Assembly: GCA_046758905.1 (NCBI GenBank)
Contig: JBHIBC010000007.1
Span: 1 to 64,000 of the forward strand
Length of the DNA stretch: 64,000 bases
DNA from: JBHIBC01 sp046758905
GTDB lineage: Bacteria; Acidobacteriota; Polarisedimenticolia; Gp22-AA2
Reading direction: 5' to 3'
Both the position numbers and the translations under genes were made by a program. Each line of letters starts with the position of its first letter. Position 1 is the first letter of the stretch. The notes below the pieces were generated by a model, which worked only from the letters and a program-made list of their open reading frames with translations, made no database searches and was not told where the DNA came from. This document shows positions 17,179 to 25,204 of the stretch, piece after piece.

Positions 17179-17733
17179 CTAGACCTCCTCGGGGTAGATC
17201 AGGTCCTGAAAAGCCTCGTCATCCCGCAGCGGCTCGAAGTCGGGGTCGTTTCGCGCGTAGATCCGGTTGATGGGATTGAGCTCCACCGCCTCGTGGAGGT
17301 GCTTGAGGGCCTCTTGACGCTCCCCTTTGAGCGCCAGCGTGGAGGCCATGACGTACAGGACCTTCTCGTCCCTTGGATTGCCCTGCAGGGCCTTGCCCAA
17401 AAAGCCCACCGCCCCGTCGTAGTCGGCCTCGTTGGCCCGCATCACCCCGTGGTAGAAGAGCTCGTGAGGCTTCCTGGGCTGCACCGCGTTCTTATCGAGC
17501 TGTCCCCGGCAAACGCGGATGTAGATGTTGGCCCGGTCGACGAGCTCCTTCTCGCGCGGGTGGGATCTGGCTATCCCCTGAAATCTCTCCAGCGCCTCCG
17601 AATAGTTCCGGCGATGCAGGAAGCCCAGAGCGCGCTCGAAGTCCTTGAGAGCCCTGTCCTCGATGTCCCAGGCGTTGCTGCTCTTCAGCGCGACCCCGCG
17701 CGTCTTACCCGATTTCCTGGCTGGCTTTTTCAT
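17179..17733 (-). CDS. TPR repeat protein
   Basis: 184 residues. A short basic N-terminus (MKKPARKSGKTRG) leads into about three tetratricopeptide-like units (RALGFLHRRNYSEALERF.., FLGKALQGNPRDEKVLYVMA, EALKHLHEAVELNPIN), closed by ARNDPDFEPLRDDEAFQ, the common end of small bacterial TPR proteins. It is probably a cytoplasmic adaptor; no partner can be named. ATG has GGAG four bases upstream. It is first in the leftward TPR-glmU-glmS run, 22 bp before the extended glmU start, and has a good promoter about 110 bp upstream. Confidence 0.82.
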   Translation of the reverse strand: MKKPARKSGKTRGVALKSSNAWDIEDRALKDFERALGFLHRRNYSEALERFQGIARSHPREKELVDRANIYIRVCRGQLDKNAVQPRKPHELFYHGVMRANEADYDGAVGFLGKALQGNPRDEKVLYVMASTLALKGERQEALKHLHEAVELNPINRIYARNDPDFEPLRDDEAFQDLIYPEEV

Positions 17734-17846
17734 GGATCTCCGTTCGCTACCCGGCCGCGAAACTCCGGTGGGCGGCTGCGGACCCTTCCGCAGCGGTTCG
17801 GAAGAAGTTGAAACCTCCAGGGAGGATAATGACTTACGAGGAGAGG

Positions 17847-17876
17847 ATGGTAGCAGATGGTATCTTAGGGTGTCAA
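17847..17876 (-). promoter_or_regulatory. Sigma-70 promoter for the TPR-glmU unit
   Basis: On the minus strand a perfect TTGACA (17871-17876) lies 18 nt from TACCAT (17847-17852, 4/6 matches). Transcription would begin near 17840, giving a leader of about 105 nt. The surrounding bases are unusually A/T-rich for this window. Confidence 0.5.
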
Positions 17877-17982
17877 CGCGCGCGCCTGAAGGAGCCCGTC
17901 CGGGGCTCGGCCAGGCCGGACAGGCCTGGGGCGGCTCGGGATGCGGCCCCCCCGCCGCCGCGAGGGAGGGACGATCCCCACG

Positions 17983-18010
17983 CTGTCATGCCCAAGTCAT
18001 TGAATATAAG
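17983..18010 (+). promoter_or_regulatory. Candidate promoter for folK
   Basis: CTGTCA (17983-17988), 16 nt, TATAAG (18005-18010). The predicted start near 18017 fits both folK start candidates. With the divergent promoter at 17847 it accounts for the 310-bp gap, in which nothing else is visible. Confidence 0.42.
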
Positions 18011-18043
18011 AGACTTGTTTGCAGTCCCGTGAGCGAGCCCGAG

Positions 18044-18544
18044 ATGGTGTTCATCGGCCTAGGCTCGAACCTCGGAGACCGGAGCGGCTCGCTGCGGGCC
18101 GCGATCGGGGCCCTGGAGGCGGTGGGGGTGCGCTCCCGCCTGAGGTCCTCCGTGTACCGAGCCGACCCGGTCGAGGTCTTGAACCAGGGGGAGTTCCTGA
18201 ACCAGGTCATCGGCTGCGAGGCCGCGCGGCGCCCCGAGGACCTGCTGGAGATCTGCTCCTCGATCGAGCGCGCCATGGGGCGGGTTCGGAGGCGCAAGGG
18301 GGGTCCGAGGGTCATCGATCTCGACATCCTGCTGCAAGGCGACCTGGTGCGCAACGACGGCCAGCTCGTCCTGCCCCACCCAAGGATGCACCTCCGGAGG
18401 TTCGTCCTGCTGCCGCTTGCCGAGATCGCGCCGGGCGTCCGGCACCCGATCCTGAAGCGGTCCGTCCGGGAGCTGCTGGAGCGTTGCCCGGACCGGTCGC
18501 GCGTCGAGCGGATCGTTGCGCCGTTCGGCCGGGGGCGGCTATAA
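18044..18544 (+). CDS. folK: 2-amino-4-hydroxy-6-hydroxymethyldihydropteridine pyrophosphokinase
   Basis: 166 residues from ATG 18044. Diagnostic HPPK motifs are present: VFIGLGSNLGDR at the N-terminus, NQVIGCEAA, the catalytic RRRKGGPRVIDLDILL (about 85-100) and LPHPRMHLRRFVLLPLAEIAP. The enzyme transfers pyrophosphate from ATP to 6-hydroxymethyl-dihydropterin in folate synthesis. A GTG at 18029 (VSEPEM) is five codons upstream and equally in frame; neither has a strong RBS. The gene heads the folK-kinase-panB-panC run, and its TAA stop is embedded in the -10 box of the next gene. Confidence 0.94.
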   Translation: MVFIGLGSNLGDRSGSLRAAIGALEAVGVRSRLRSSVYRADPVEVLNQGEFLNQVIGCEAARRPEDLLEICSSIERAMGRVRRRKGGPRVIDLDILLQGDLVRNDGQLVLPHPRMHLRRFVLLPLAEIAPGVRHPILKRSVRELLERCPDRSRVERIVAPFGRGRL

Positions 18545-18545
18545 T
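18516..18545 (+). promoter_or_regulatory. Internal promoter for the deoxynucleoside kinase gene
   Basis: TTGCGC (18516-18521), 18 nt, perfect TATAAT (18540-18545), overlapping the end of folK. The start near 18552 leaves a 21-nt leader containing AGAGGGGG before the ATG at 18573. Confidence 0.45.
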
Positions 18546-18572
18546 GCGCGCCTTTCCGTCGGACAGAGGGGG

Positions 18573-19232
18573 ATGAATTTCAAGTTCGTCGCCGTCGAGG
18601 GCGCTATCGGCGTCGGCAAGACGACGCTCGTCGATTTCCTCGCGGAGAGGCTGGACGCCCGCAAGGTGCTCGAGAACGTCGACAATCCCTTCCTGGAGGA
18701 CTTCTATCAGGACCGTCCCGGGGCGGCCTTCCAGTGCCAGCTGTTCTTCCTGCTCAGCCGTTTCCGCAGGCAGCAGGAGATGGCCCAGGGCAATCTGTTC
18801 AGGCAGTGTCTGGTGTGCGACTACATCTTCGCCAAGGACAAGATCTTCGCCTACCTGAACCTGAACGACTCCGAGCTCATGCTCTATGAGAAGCTGTACG
18901 GCCTGCTGGAGGAGCAGGTTCCGCACCCGGACCTGGTGATCTACCTGCAGGCGAGGGATGAGGTCCTGATGGAGAGGATCCGCCGCCGCCGGAGGGACTA
19001 CGAGCGGGAGATCTCGGACGCCTATGTCCGCGAGCTGAACCGGGCCTATAATTACTTCTTCTTCCACTACAGCAGGACGCCGCTCCTGGTCATCGACACG
19101 TCGGACATCGATTTCGTGAAGAGCCGGGAGGACCTGGAGGAGGTGCTCCGCCAGATTCGGTCGATGCAGAGGGGCGTGCAGTACTACAACCCGCTCGGAT
19201 CCTCGAAGGGACCGGGATGGGCGCGATCGTAG
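18573..19232 (+). CDS. Deoxynucleoside kinase (dCK/dGK family)
   Basis: 219 residues from ATG 18573. P-loop VEGAIGVGKTTL (about 7-18), ENVDNPFLEDFY, CDYIFAKDKIFA (the usual DR[SY]IFxD position) and the lid RIRRRRRDYERE identify the deoxynucleoside monophosphate-forming kinase family. It phosphorylates deoxynucleosides (often dA/dG in bacteria) with ATP for salvage. The start follows GAGGGGG almost immediately. It sits 28 bp after folK and 80 bp before panB; this odd pairing with cofactor genes recurs in several phyla, by recollection. Substrate preference not predictable. Confidence 0.9.
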   Translation: MNFKFVAVEGAIGVGKTTLVDFLAERLDARKVLENVDNPFLEDFYQDRPGAAFQCQLFFLLSRFRRQQEMAQGNLFRQCLVCDYIFAKDKIFAYLNLNDSELMLYEKLYGLLEEQVPHPDLVIYLQARDEVLMERIRRRRRDYEREISDAYVRELNRAYNYFFFHYSRTPLLVIDTSDIDFVKSREDLEEVLRQIRSMQRGVQYYNPLGSSKGPGWARS

Positions 19233-19312
19233 CCGCGCGCCGCTGACCTGCCCGCAGACCCGTTCCCCCTACCGGGGCCGGACCGTCCCCCGGAGGGGAG
19301 AAGGAGGTTCCC

Positions 19313-20197
19313 ATGAGCCACAGCCCGAGCGTCCCGCCCGCCTCTCCCGCGCCCGACAGGCCCGTGACCGTGCCCGACCTTCGCGCCGCCAAGTCCGGCG
19401 GCCGCCGGATCGTCATGCTGACCGCGTACGACCACCCCACGGCGCGGATCATAGACGCCGCCGGGGTCGATGTCCTGCTGGTCGGCGACAGCGTGGCGAA
19501 CAACGTCCTCGGCTATCCGAGCACCCTCCCCGTGACCATGGAGGAGATGCTGCACCATACGCGCGCCGTGGCCCGCGGCGCCCGGCGCGCCATGGTAGTG
19601 GCCGACATGCCCTACCTCTCCTATCAGACCGGGCGCCGGGACGCGATCCGCAACGCCGGCCGCTTCCTCAAGGAAGCCGGGGCGGCGGGGGTCAAGATCG
19701 AGGGAGGCCGCAGGCGCGCCGGCCTGGTGCGCGCCCTGGTGGGGGCGGAGATCCCCGTCATGGGGCACATCGGCCTCACCCCCCAGTCGCTCCACCTGAT
19801 GGGCGGCTACCGGGTCCAGGGGAAGAGAGCCGAGGAGGCTCGGAGTCTGGTGGAGGACGCCCGCGCGCTCGAGGCGGCCGGCGCCTTCCTTCTGGTGCTG
19901 GAGGGGATGCCGGAGCCGGTCGGCCGCGCCGTGACCGAGGCGGTCCGGATCCCCACGGTCGGCATCGGAGCCGGACGTTACTGCGACGGCCAGGTGCTGG
20001 TCCTGCACGACCTGATCGGCCTGAGCCCGGGACCTTCGCCCCGGTTCGCGCGCCGCTACTGCGACGTCGGCGGGTCGATCGACGACGCCGTGCGCCGCTT
20101 CGCCCGGGACGTCCGGCAGGGCGCGTTCCCCTCCGAGTCGGAGGTGTACAGCGCGCCGTCCCCGCCCGGGCCTCGGGCCGGCCGGCCCGGTGGGTGA
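19313..20197 (+). CDS. panB: 3-methyl-2-oxobutanoate hydroxymethyltransferase
   Basis: 294 residues. A textbook AAGGAGG sits 5 nt before the ATG. TIM-barrel motifs: MLTAYDHPTARIIDAAGVDVLLVGDSVANNVLG, MPYLSYQ, AGAAGVKIEGG, GHIGLTPQS, PTVGIGAGRYCDGQVLVLHD. It adds a methylene-THF-derived hydroxymethyl group to alpha-ketoisovalerate, giving ketopantoate for pantothenate. The last about 25 residues are a Pro-rich tail overlapping the panC region. The folate dependence fits the folate genes around it. Confidence 0.96.
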   Translation: MSHSPSVPPASPAPDRPVTVPDLRAAKSGGRRIVMLTAYDHPTARIIDAAGVDVLLVGDSVANNVLGYPSTLPVTMEEMLHHTRAVARGARRAMVVADMPYLSYQTGRRDAIRNAGRFLKEAGAAGVKIEGGRRRAGLVRALVGAEIPVMGHIGLTPQSLHLMGGYRVQGKRAEEARSLVEDARALEAAGAFLLVLEGMPEPVGRAVTEAVRIPTVGIGAGRYCDGQVLVLHDLIGLSPGPSPRFARRYCDVGGSIDDAVRRFARDVRQGAFPSESEVYSAPSPPGPRAGRPGG

Positions 20198-20204
20198 GCC
20201 GCAA

Positions 20205-21050
20205 GTGGAGATCGTCCGGACCCCGGCGCGGATGCGGGAGCGCTCCCGCGGCGCGCGCGCGGAGGGAAGACGGATCGCCCTGGTGCCCACCATGGGCGCC
20301 CTGCACGACGGACACCTGTCCCTGGTGGCCCGCGCCCGCCGTGAGTGCGACCTCGTCGTCCTGAGCATCTACGTCAATCCCCTGCAGTTCGCCCCGTCGG
20401 AAGACTTCGACGCCTACCCGCGCGACCCGGCGCGCGACGCGGGGCTCGCCCGGGACGCGGGGGTCGGCATCGTGTTCGCGCCGGAGGAGGGCACGATCCA
20501 CCTCCCGGATCACCGCACCTGGGTCGAGGTCGCGGGGATGCAGGACGCGCTGTGCGGGCGGGCCCGCCCGGGCCACTTCCGGGCGGTCACCACGGTCGTC
20601 GCCAAGCTCCTGGCGATCGTCCGGCCGCACGCCGCGTACTTCGGCGAGAAGGACGCGCAGCAGCTGCGGATCATCCGACGCATGGCGCGCGACCTGCACG
20701 AGGAGGCGGCCATCGTCGCGTGCCCGACCGTGCGCGCCCCGGACGGGCTGGCGCTGTCGTCGCGCAACGCCTACCTGAGCCCGGAGGAGAGGCGCGCCGC
20801 CCCGGTGGTCTACCGCGCCCTGTGCGCGGCCGCCGACAGGGCCCGCGCGGGCGAGACCGACGCGCGTCGCGTGGAGCGGATCGCGCGGGAGATGATCGAG
20901 GCCGAGCCGCTCGCGCGGCTGGAGTACGTCGAGGCGGTGGACGACGCCACGCTCGAGCCGGTGCGCGATCTGAGGGGGCGGACGCTGCTGGCCGCGGCCG
21001 CGCGGTTCGGCCGCGCCCGGCTCATCGATAACGTGGTCCTCGGGGCCTGA
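20205..21050 (+). CDS. panC: Pantothenate synthetase (pantoate--beta-alanine ligase)
   Basis: 281 residues from the GTG at 20205, which gives the family-typical beginning (V)EIVRTPARMRE and has GGTGAG about 8 nt upstream. A GTG at 20190 overlapping the panB end is the alternative. Motifs: VPTMGALHDGHLSLV with the HxGH nucleotide-binding signature, NPLQFAPSEDFDAYPR, FGEKDAQQLRIIRRMA, SSRNAYLSPEER. It joins pantoate and beta-alanine with ATP. It is translationally adjacent to panB and converges on coaE with only 9 bp between stops. Confidence 0.95.
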   Translation: MEIVRTPARMRERSRGARAEGRRIALVPTMGALHDGHLSLVARARRECDLVVLSIYVNPLQFAPSEDFDAYPRDPARDAGLARDAGVGIVFAPEEGTIHLPDHRTWVEVAGMQDALCGRARPGHFRAVTTVVAKLLAIVRPHAAYFGEKDAQQLRIIRRMARDLHEEAAIVACPTVRAPDGLALSSRNAYLSPEERRAAPVVYRALCAAADRARAGETDARRVERIAREMIEAEPLARLEYVEAVDDATLEPVRDLRGRTLLAAAARFGRARLIDNVVLGA

Positions 21051-21059
21051 GACGCGGCC

Positions 21060-21749
21060 TCACGGGGCGACCGCCAGCGCCTGCAGGTCGAGCTGGAGGT
21101 GTCGGAAGACCTCGCGGGAGCGCGTCTCCGTGCGCGCGAAGCCGGCGGTCGTGTCGATCGCGTAGTGCGCGACGCGCAGCTTCTCCCCGGTGGGCATCTG
21201 GGCCGCCACCCGGGCCCTGGCCTCGTCCGGGGCCAGATCGTCCCGGGCCACGATCCGCTCGAGCTGCGCGTCGGGCGCACAGTGCACCACCACCACGCGG
21301 TGGTAGTCGCGGTAGGCGCCGGTCTCGATCAGCAGAGCCGCGTTGGTGACGGCGATCCGGCCCTGGCCGATCGAGGTGAGGGTGGTCACCAGCCGCGCTT
21401 CCTCCTCGCGGATCCGCGGGTGGAGGATCGACTCGAGGAGGGCCCGCTTCACGGGCTCCCCGAACACGATCTGCCCCAGTCGGCGCCGGTCGATCGACCC
21501 GTCCCGTCGCAGGATCCCGGGGCCGAACTCCCGCACCACGCGCTCGTACGCGGGCGCGCCTTTCTCGATCAGGCGGTGGGCGATCTCGTCGGCGTCCAGG
21601 ACGGTGGCGCCGAGGCTCTGGAAGATGCGCGCCACGCTCGACTTCCCGGTGGCGATCCCGCCCGTGAGGCCGACCCTGAGGACGAAAGGCCGGAACGGCG
21701 CCGCGGATCCGTGTCGGTGGGCGGCGCGGTCGCGGCCCCCACCGATCAT
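21060..21749 (-). CDS. coaE: Dephospho-CoA kinase
   Basis: 229 residues. P-loop LRVGLTGGIATGKSSVARIF (about 24-43), LDADEIAHRLI, FGEPVKRALLESILHPRIR and the CoA-binding LLIETGAY are all present. It performs the last step of CoA synthesis, phosphorylating the 3'-OH of dephospho-CoA. The ATG forms an ATGA overlap with the folD stop, which supports the longer start even though the usual family start would be near LRVGL. Together with panB and panC on the facing strand it makes a CoA cluster. Confidence 0.95.
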   Translation of the reverse strand: MIGGGRDRAAHRHGSAAPFRPFVLRVGLTGGIATGKSSVARIFQSLGATVLDADEIAHRLIEKGAPAYERVVREFGPGILRRDGSIDRRRLGQIVFGEPVKRALLESILHPRIREEEARLVTTLTSIGQGRIAVTNAALLIETGAYRDYHRVVVVHCAPDAQLERIVARDDLAPDEARARVAAQMPTGEKLRVAHYAIDTTAGFARTETRSREVFRHLQLDLQALAVAP

Positions 21750-22693
21750 GCTCGGCGGACCCCGCCGGCGACCCCCTCTCGGCGGATCCGGGCGGCGCGC
21801 AGGGTGTTGCGCAGCAGGCAGGCGATCGTGAGGGGGCCGATCCCTCCGGGGACCGGCGTGAGGTGTCCGGCCAGCCGCTCGGCTTCCAGAGGGTGGACGT
21901 CACCCACCAAGGCGTAGCCCCGCGCGCGCGCGCGCGCCGCGCGGGCGGAGTCGGGCCCGAAGATCTCCGCCACCCGCCGGTGATCGACCACCCGGTTGAT
22001 CCCCACGTCGATCACGGTTGCGCCCGGACGGATGTGTCCGGCCCGGACGAACGCCGGCCTCCCGACGGCTGCGATCAGCAGGTCCGCCTGGCGGGTGATG
22101 GCGGGGAGGTCCCTCGTCTTCGAATGACAGAGCGTGACGGTGGCGTCCCGATGGGTCAGCATCTGGGCCAGGGGCCGGCCGACGATGTCGCTGCGGCCGA
22201 TGATGACCGCGCGCTGTCCCGCGATCGGCAGGCCCGACCGATCCAAAAGATCGATGATCCCGGTTGGAGTGCAGGGAGCCGGCGCGTCAAGCCGCATCAT
22301 CAACCGCCCGGCGTTCAGCGGGTGGAGTCCGTCGACGTCCTTGGCCGGGTCGATCTCGAGGATGACGGGGACCCGATCATCCGGCCGGGGCAGGGGCAGC
22401 TGCACGAGGATGGCGTCGAGATCGTCGTCGGCGTTGCACCTGCGGACCGCCTCCAGGATCTCGTCGCGGCCGGCGTCCGCCGGCAGGCGGATCGCCTCCG
22501 AGCGGATCCCCACCGCCGAGCAGGATGCGATCTTGTTCCTCACGTAGACCCTCGAGGCGGGGTCGTCCCCGACGAGGATCGCCGCCAGGCGCGGCGCGGC
22601 GCCCGCCCGGTCCCTGAGCGCCGCCACCTCGCCCGCCACCTCCGCACGGATGGCGCCGGCCACCGCCTCGCCGTCGAGCCGTCTCGCCGTCAA
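21746..22693 (-). CDS. folD: Methylenetetrahydrofolate dehydrogenase / methenyltetrahydrofolate cyclohydrolase
   Basis: 315 residues starting at a rare TTG (22693) behind GTGAGG. Motifs: LVGDDPASRVYVRNK (catalytic Lys), ILVQLPLPRP, DPAKDVDGLHPLN, PCTPTGII, VIIGRSDIVGRPLAQML (NADP site) and TPVPGGIGPLTIACLL. It interconverts methylene-, methenyl- and 10-formyl-THF. It precedes coaE by ATGA overlap. The C-terminal 25 residues after the last motif are basic and variable. Confidence 0.96.
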   Translation of the reverse strand: MTARRLDGEAVAGAIRAEVAGEVAALRDRAGAAPRLAAILVGDDPASRVYVRNKIASCSAVGIRSEAIRLPADAGRDEILEAVRRCNADDDLDAILVQLPLPRPDDRVPVILEIDPAKDVDGLHPLNAGRLMMRLDAPAPCTPTGIIDLLDRSGLPIAGQRAVIIGRSDIVGRPLAQMLTHRDATVTLCHSKTRDLPAITRQADLLIAAVGRPAFVRAGHIRPGATVIDVGINRVVDHRRVAEIFGPDSARAARARARGYALVGDVHPLEAERLAGHLTPVPGGIGPLTIACLLRNTLRAARIRREGVAGGVRRA

Positions 22694-22699
22694 CGGGCC

Positions 22700-23344
22700 T
22701 CACCCTTTCTTCGCGTGTCTGTGGAACGGGAACGACAGGGAGTGGGGCTCCGATCCGATCTCCACGAATCCCAGCGTGAGCCGGAACTCCCGCCACTTGT
22801 CCGGGAAGGCCCCGAAGACGAGCATCCGCGACTCCCCGGCGCCGGCCGGGATCTCGACGCTGGAGTCGTAGATCACCGGGGCGATGCGATTCATCGCGGC
22901 CTCGGGGTCGGGCAGGCCGCCCCGCGAGGCCACCAGGTAGAGGTCGGTCAGGTCGATCGGGAAGGCCCGCTCGCCGCGGTCGGTCACCACGAACGCGTGA
23001 CCGGGCTGGAAGACGAGGTCCGCGGACGAGCGATTCTCGAAGGTGATGCGGAAGGCGTGGTAGCGCTCGGGCCGGCCCGGGGCCACCGCGAACGGGTCGC
23101 GAAGCCCCGCGGAGATGCTGGCGACAAACGCGGCCCTGTCCGCCGGCTCGAGATACTGGACCGCGACCACCACTTCGTTCAGGACGTAGCGGACCGGCCC
23201 GGGGCGAGGGGGGTGCTCGGCCTTCTTCGTGTCGAAGCGGCCGGGGTGGATGCGGTACGGGTCCGCCGGCCCGGCCGCGAGGAGCGTGGCGGCGGCGAAC
23301 AGGAGGAGCGACGAGACCTGGAGGGAGCGGTCCGGGGGACGCAT
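22700..23344 (-). CDS. Secreted protein of unknown function
   Basis: 214 residues from ATG 23344 (a GTG six codons upstream is also open). It has a signal peptide (SLQVSSLLLFAAATLLAAG), then a mainly beta domain: VRYVLNEVVVAVQYLEPADRAAF, FRITFENRSSADLVFQPGHAFVVTDRGERAFPI, FGAFPDKWREFRLTLGF. I recognise no family. It resembles small exported Ig-like proteins whose 'FENRSS..L.F.P..' strand pattern suggests envelope or extracellular binding. It ends 6 bp before folD on the same strand, so may be co-transcribed. Confidence 0.65.
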   Translation of the reverse strand: MRPPDRSLQVSSLLLFAAATLLAAGPADPYRIHPGRFDTKKAEHPPRPGPVRYVLNEVVVAVQYLEPADRAAFVASISAGLRDPFAVAPGRPERYHAFRITFENRSSADLVFQPGHAFVVTDRGERAFPIDLTDLYLVASRGGLPDPEAAMNRIAPVIYDSSVEIPAGAGESRMLVFGAFPDKWREFRLTLGFVEIGSEPHSLSFPFHRHAKKG

Positions 23345-23376
23345 CGGCCGGTAAATTACCACACCGCGAGGACACG

Positions 23377-23400
23377 AAAAAGGCGGCGCTCGGGCCGCCT
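23377..23400 (-). terminator. Rho-independent terminator of the 72-residue protein gene
   Basis: Read on the minus strand: AGGCGGC (23400-23394), a 6-nt loop CCGAGC, GCCGCCT, then TTTTT to 23377. This is one of the few classic intrinsic terminators in the window, 45 bp after the stop at 23445. Confidence 0.75.
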
Positions 23401-23444
23401 GCTCGGTCGGGAGTCCGCTCGGCGGTCGCGCCCGCCGATGCGAC

Positions 23445-23663
23445 TCAGTGGTTCGTCTCGAGGATCTTCGGGGAGGCCTTGATGATGAACACCTCCTCGC
23501 TGCCGTCCGGGTTCACCTTCACGACACGGTGGAGGAGCACCCTCTTGTCGTCCTTCACGGCGACGATGCTGTTCACGAAGATATCCTCCGACAGAGGCTC
23601 GTCCTTGGATTGCTGCGTCAGCCGCGGCTTGAGCGGTTTGACGTTCCATCCATGAAGCTTCAT
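23445..23663 (-). CDS. Small conserved-looking protein of unknown function (72 aa)
   Basis: Start ATG 23663 behind GGAGGAGG, 35 nt after a predicted transcription start. Sequence begins MKLHGWNVKPLKPRLTQ and continues with FVNSIVAVKDDKRVLLHRVVKV and EEVFIIKASPKILETNH, a soluble, charged alpha/beta composition unlike the Arg/Ala-rich shadows around it. It has its own consensus promoter and intrinsic terminator, so it is a complete single-gene unit and probably well expressed. No family recognised. Confidence 0.72.
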   Translation of the reverse strand: MKLHGWNVKPLKPRLTQQSKDEPLSEDIFVNSIVAVKDDKRVLLHRVVKVNPDGSEEVFIIKASPKILETNH

Positions 23664-23704
23664 CGTCCTGGCGTCCTCCTCCGGACGGCATGCAACCACT
23701 GCTC

Positions 23705-23733
23705 TATATACCTCAGGCCCGATCCCCAGTCAA
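23705..23733 (-). promoter_or_regulatory. Strong sigma-70 promoter for the 72-residue protein
   Basis: TTGACT (23728-23733), 17 nt, TATATA (23705-23710), both 5/6, at ideal spacing. The predicted start near 23698 excludes the upstream ATG at 23699 as a start codon. Confidence 0.72.
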
Positions 23734-23806
23734 GGTCGATATCGTAAGCAAATCCTTAACGTCACCGTGGATCGCGAACCCGAACCACCGCGGCGAGCAA
23801 CCCTGA

Positions 23807-23812
23807 TATACT
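23807..23812 (+). promoter_or_regulatory. -10 box for the thiolase gene
   Basis: TATACT (5/6) placed so that transcription begins about 21 nt before the ATG, with GAGGAGG in the leader. No -35 match is visible. Confidence 0.35.
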
Positions 23813-23839
23813 CGCCGCGTTCCGCGAGGAGGATCCTCC

Positions 23840-25021
23840 ATGCACAAGGCGGTCATCGTCGGTGCCTGTCGAACTCCCGTCGGGAAGTTCCTCGGGGCTC
23901 TCAAGAAGCTCACCGCCCCCGAGCTCGGGGCCATCGTCGTGAGGGAGGTCGTCCGGAGGGCCGGGGTCCGTCCCGAGGAGGTGGACGAGGTCATCATGGG
24001 CAACGTGCTCACGGCGGGGCTGGGACAGAACCCGGCGCGCCAGGCGGCGCTCGGGGGCGGGCTCCCGGCGGAGGTGGCGGCCCTCACGGTGAACAAGGTC
24101 TGCGGGTCGGGCCTGAGGGCGGTGTCGCTCGCGGCTCAGGCGGTCCGCCTGGGCGACCACGACGTCGTGGTTGGGGGAGGCATGGAGTCGATGAGCAACG
24201 CGCCCTTCCTCGTCCGGGGCGCGCGCGAGGGTCTGCGGCTCGGACACGGCGAGCTGGTCGACTCGATGATCCACGACGGGCTGTGGGACGCGTACGAGAA
24301 CTTCCATATGGGCTGCTGCGGGGAGCTCGTCGCCGAGAGGTACGACATCACCCGGCAGGCCCAGGACCAATACGCGGTCGAGAGCCATCGGAAAGCGATC
24401 GCCGCCATCGACGCCGGCAAGTTCAGGGCCGAGATCGTTCCGGTTCAGGTCCCCCAGAGGAAGGGTCCGCCGATCGCCGTGGAGGTGGACGAGGCGCCCC
24501 GGCGGGAGACCACCCTGGAGGCGCTGGCACGCCTGAGGCCGGCTTTCAAGGAGGGGGGCACGGTCACCGCCGGCAACGCGCCGGGCGTCAACGACGGTGC
24601 GGCCGCAGTCCTGGTGATGTCCGAGTCGAGGGCGGCGAGGGGAGGACATCGGCCGCTGGCCGAGATCGTGGCGCACGCCAGCAGCGGCATCGAGCCCAGG
24701 ATGGTCATGATGGCGCCGGTCGAATCGGTGCGCAAGGTGCTGGCGAGGGCGGGCTGGGTCCCGGACGAGGTGGACCTGTTCGAGCTCAACGAGGCTTTCT
24801 CGGCGCAATCGATCGCCCTGATCAGGGAGCTCAGGCTGCGGCCCGAGCGGGTCAACGTGCACGGGGGAGCGGTGGCCCTGGGGCACCCGATCGGCTGCAG
24901 CGGCGCCCGCATCCTGAACACCCTGATCTTCGCGCTGCGGGACCGCGGGACGCAGAAAGGGGTCGCGGCGCTCTGCCTGGGGGGCGGGAACGGCGTGGCG
25001 ATGGCGATCCGCGCTCTTTGA
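23840..25021 (+). CDS. Acetyl-CoA acetyltransferase (thiolase)
   Basis: 393 residues, standard length. Active-site Cys in NKVCGSGLRAVSLA (about 89), His in GGAVALGHPIGCSGARI and the second Cys in LCLGGGNGVAMAI; GGMESMSNAPF and LFELNEAFSAQ are also conserved. It condenses or cleaves acyl-CoA plus acetyl-CoA. The next gene is a 3-hydroxybutyryl-CoA dehydrogenase, so the pair likely serves acetoacetyl-CoA/3-hydroxybutyryl-CoA metabolism (short-chain oxidation or polyhydroxybutyrate-type synthesis; no phaC is in the window). GAGGAGG lies a few nt before the ATG. Confidence 0.95.
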   Translation: MHKAVIVGACRTPVGKFLGALKKLTAPELGAIVVREVVRRAGVRPEEVDEVIMGNVLTAGLGQNPARQAALGGGLPAEVAALTVNKVCGSGLRAVSLAAQAVRLGDHDVVVGGGMESMSNAPFLVRGAREGLRLGHGELVDSMIHDGLWDAYENFHMGCCGELVAERYDITRQAQDQYAVESHRKAIAAIDAGKFRAEIVPVQVPQRKGPPIAVEVDEAPRRETTLEALARLRPAFKEGGTVTAGNAPGVNDGAAAVLVMSESRAARGGHRPLAEIVAHASSGIEPRMVMMAPVESVRKVLARAGWVPDEVDLFELNEAFSAQSIALIRELRLRPERVNVHGGAVALGHPIGCSGARILNTLIFALRDRGTQKGVAALCLGGGNGVAMAIRAL

Positions 25022-25204
25022 CGGCCGCCGGGTGCCGGTCGTTTCCCCCGAGCGCGACGAGCTGTCGCGCCCGGAGCGGGGCCGTACACGCGCGAGCGCC
25101 GGGGCCGCCTGCGGATCGACCCGGACGGCCTGGTCGAGCGTCTCGTCGCCGCCCGCCGTTTCCTCTAACAGGGAGCCCGCCGCGCGGCGGGCGTTGAGGG
25201 CGTC
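25022..25204 (+). other. Gap between thiolase and dehydrogenase with a possible frameshifted remnant
   Basis: No intact gene. A GTG frame from 25032 reads VPVVSPERDELSRPERG, and the neighbouring frame continues YTRERRGRLRIDPDGLVERLVAARRFL to a TAA at 25166-25168. Joined by one frameshift near 25083 they would make a roughly 45-residue protein-like sequence. I do not recognise it; it may be a decayed or truncated small gene. Confidence 0.25.

Noticed and set aside
17988..18031. Short frame MPKSLNIRDLFAVP ending by overlap with a folK GTG
   Set aside because: It has no RBS and lies across the folK promoter elements, so a leader peptide is not supported.
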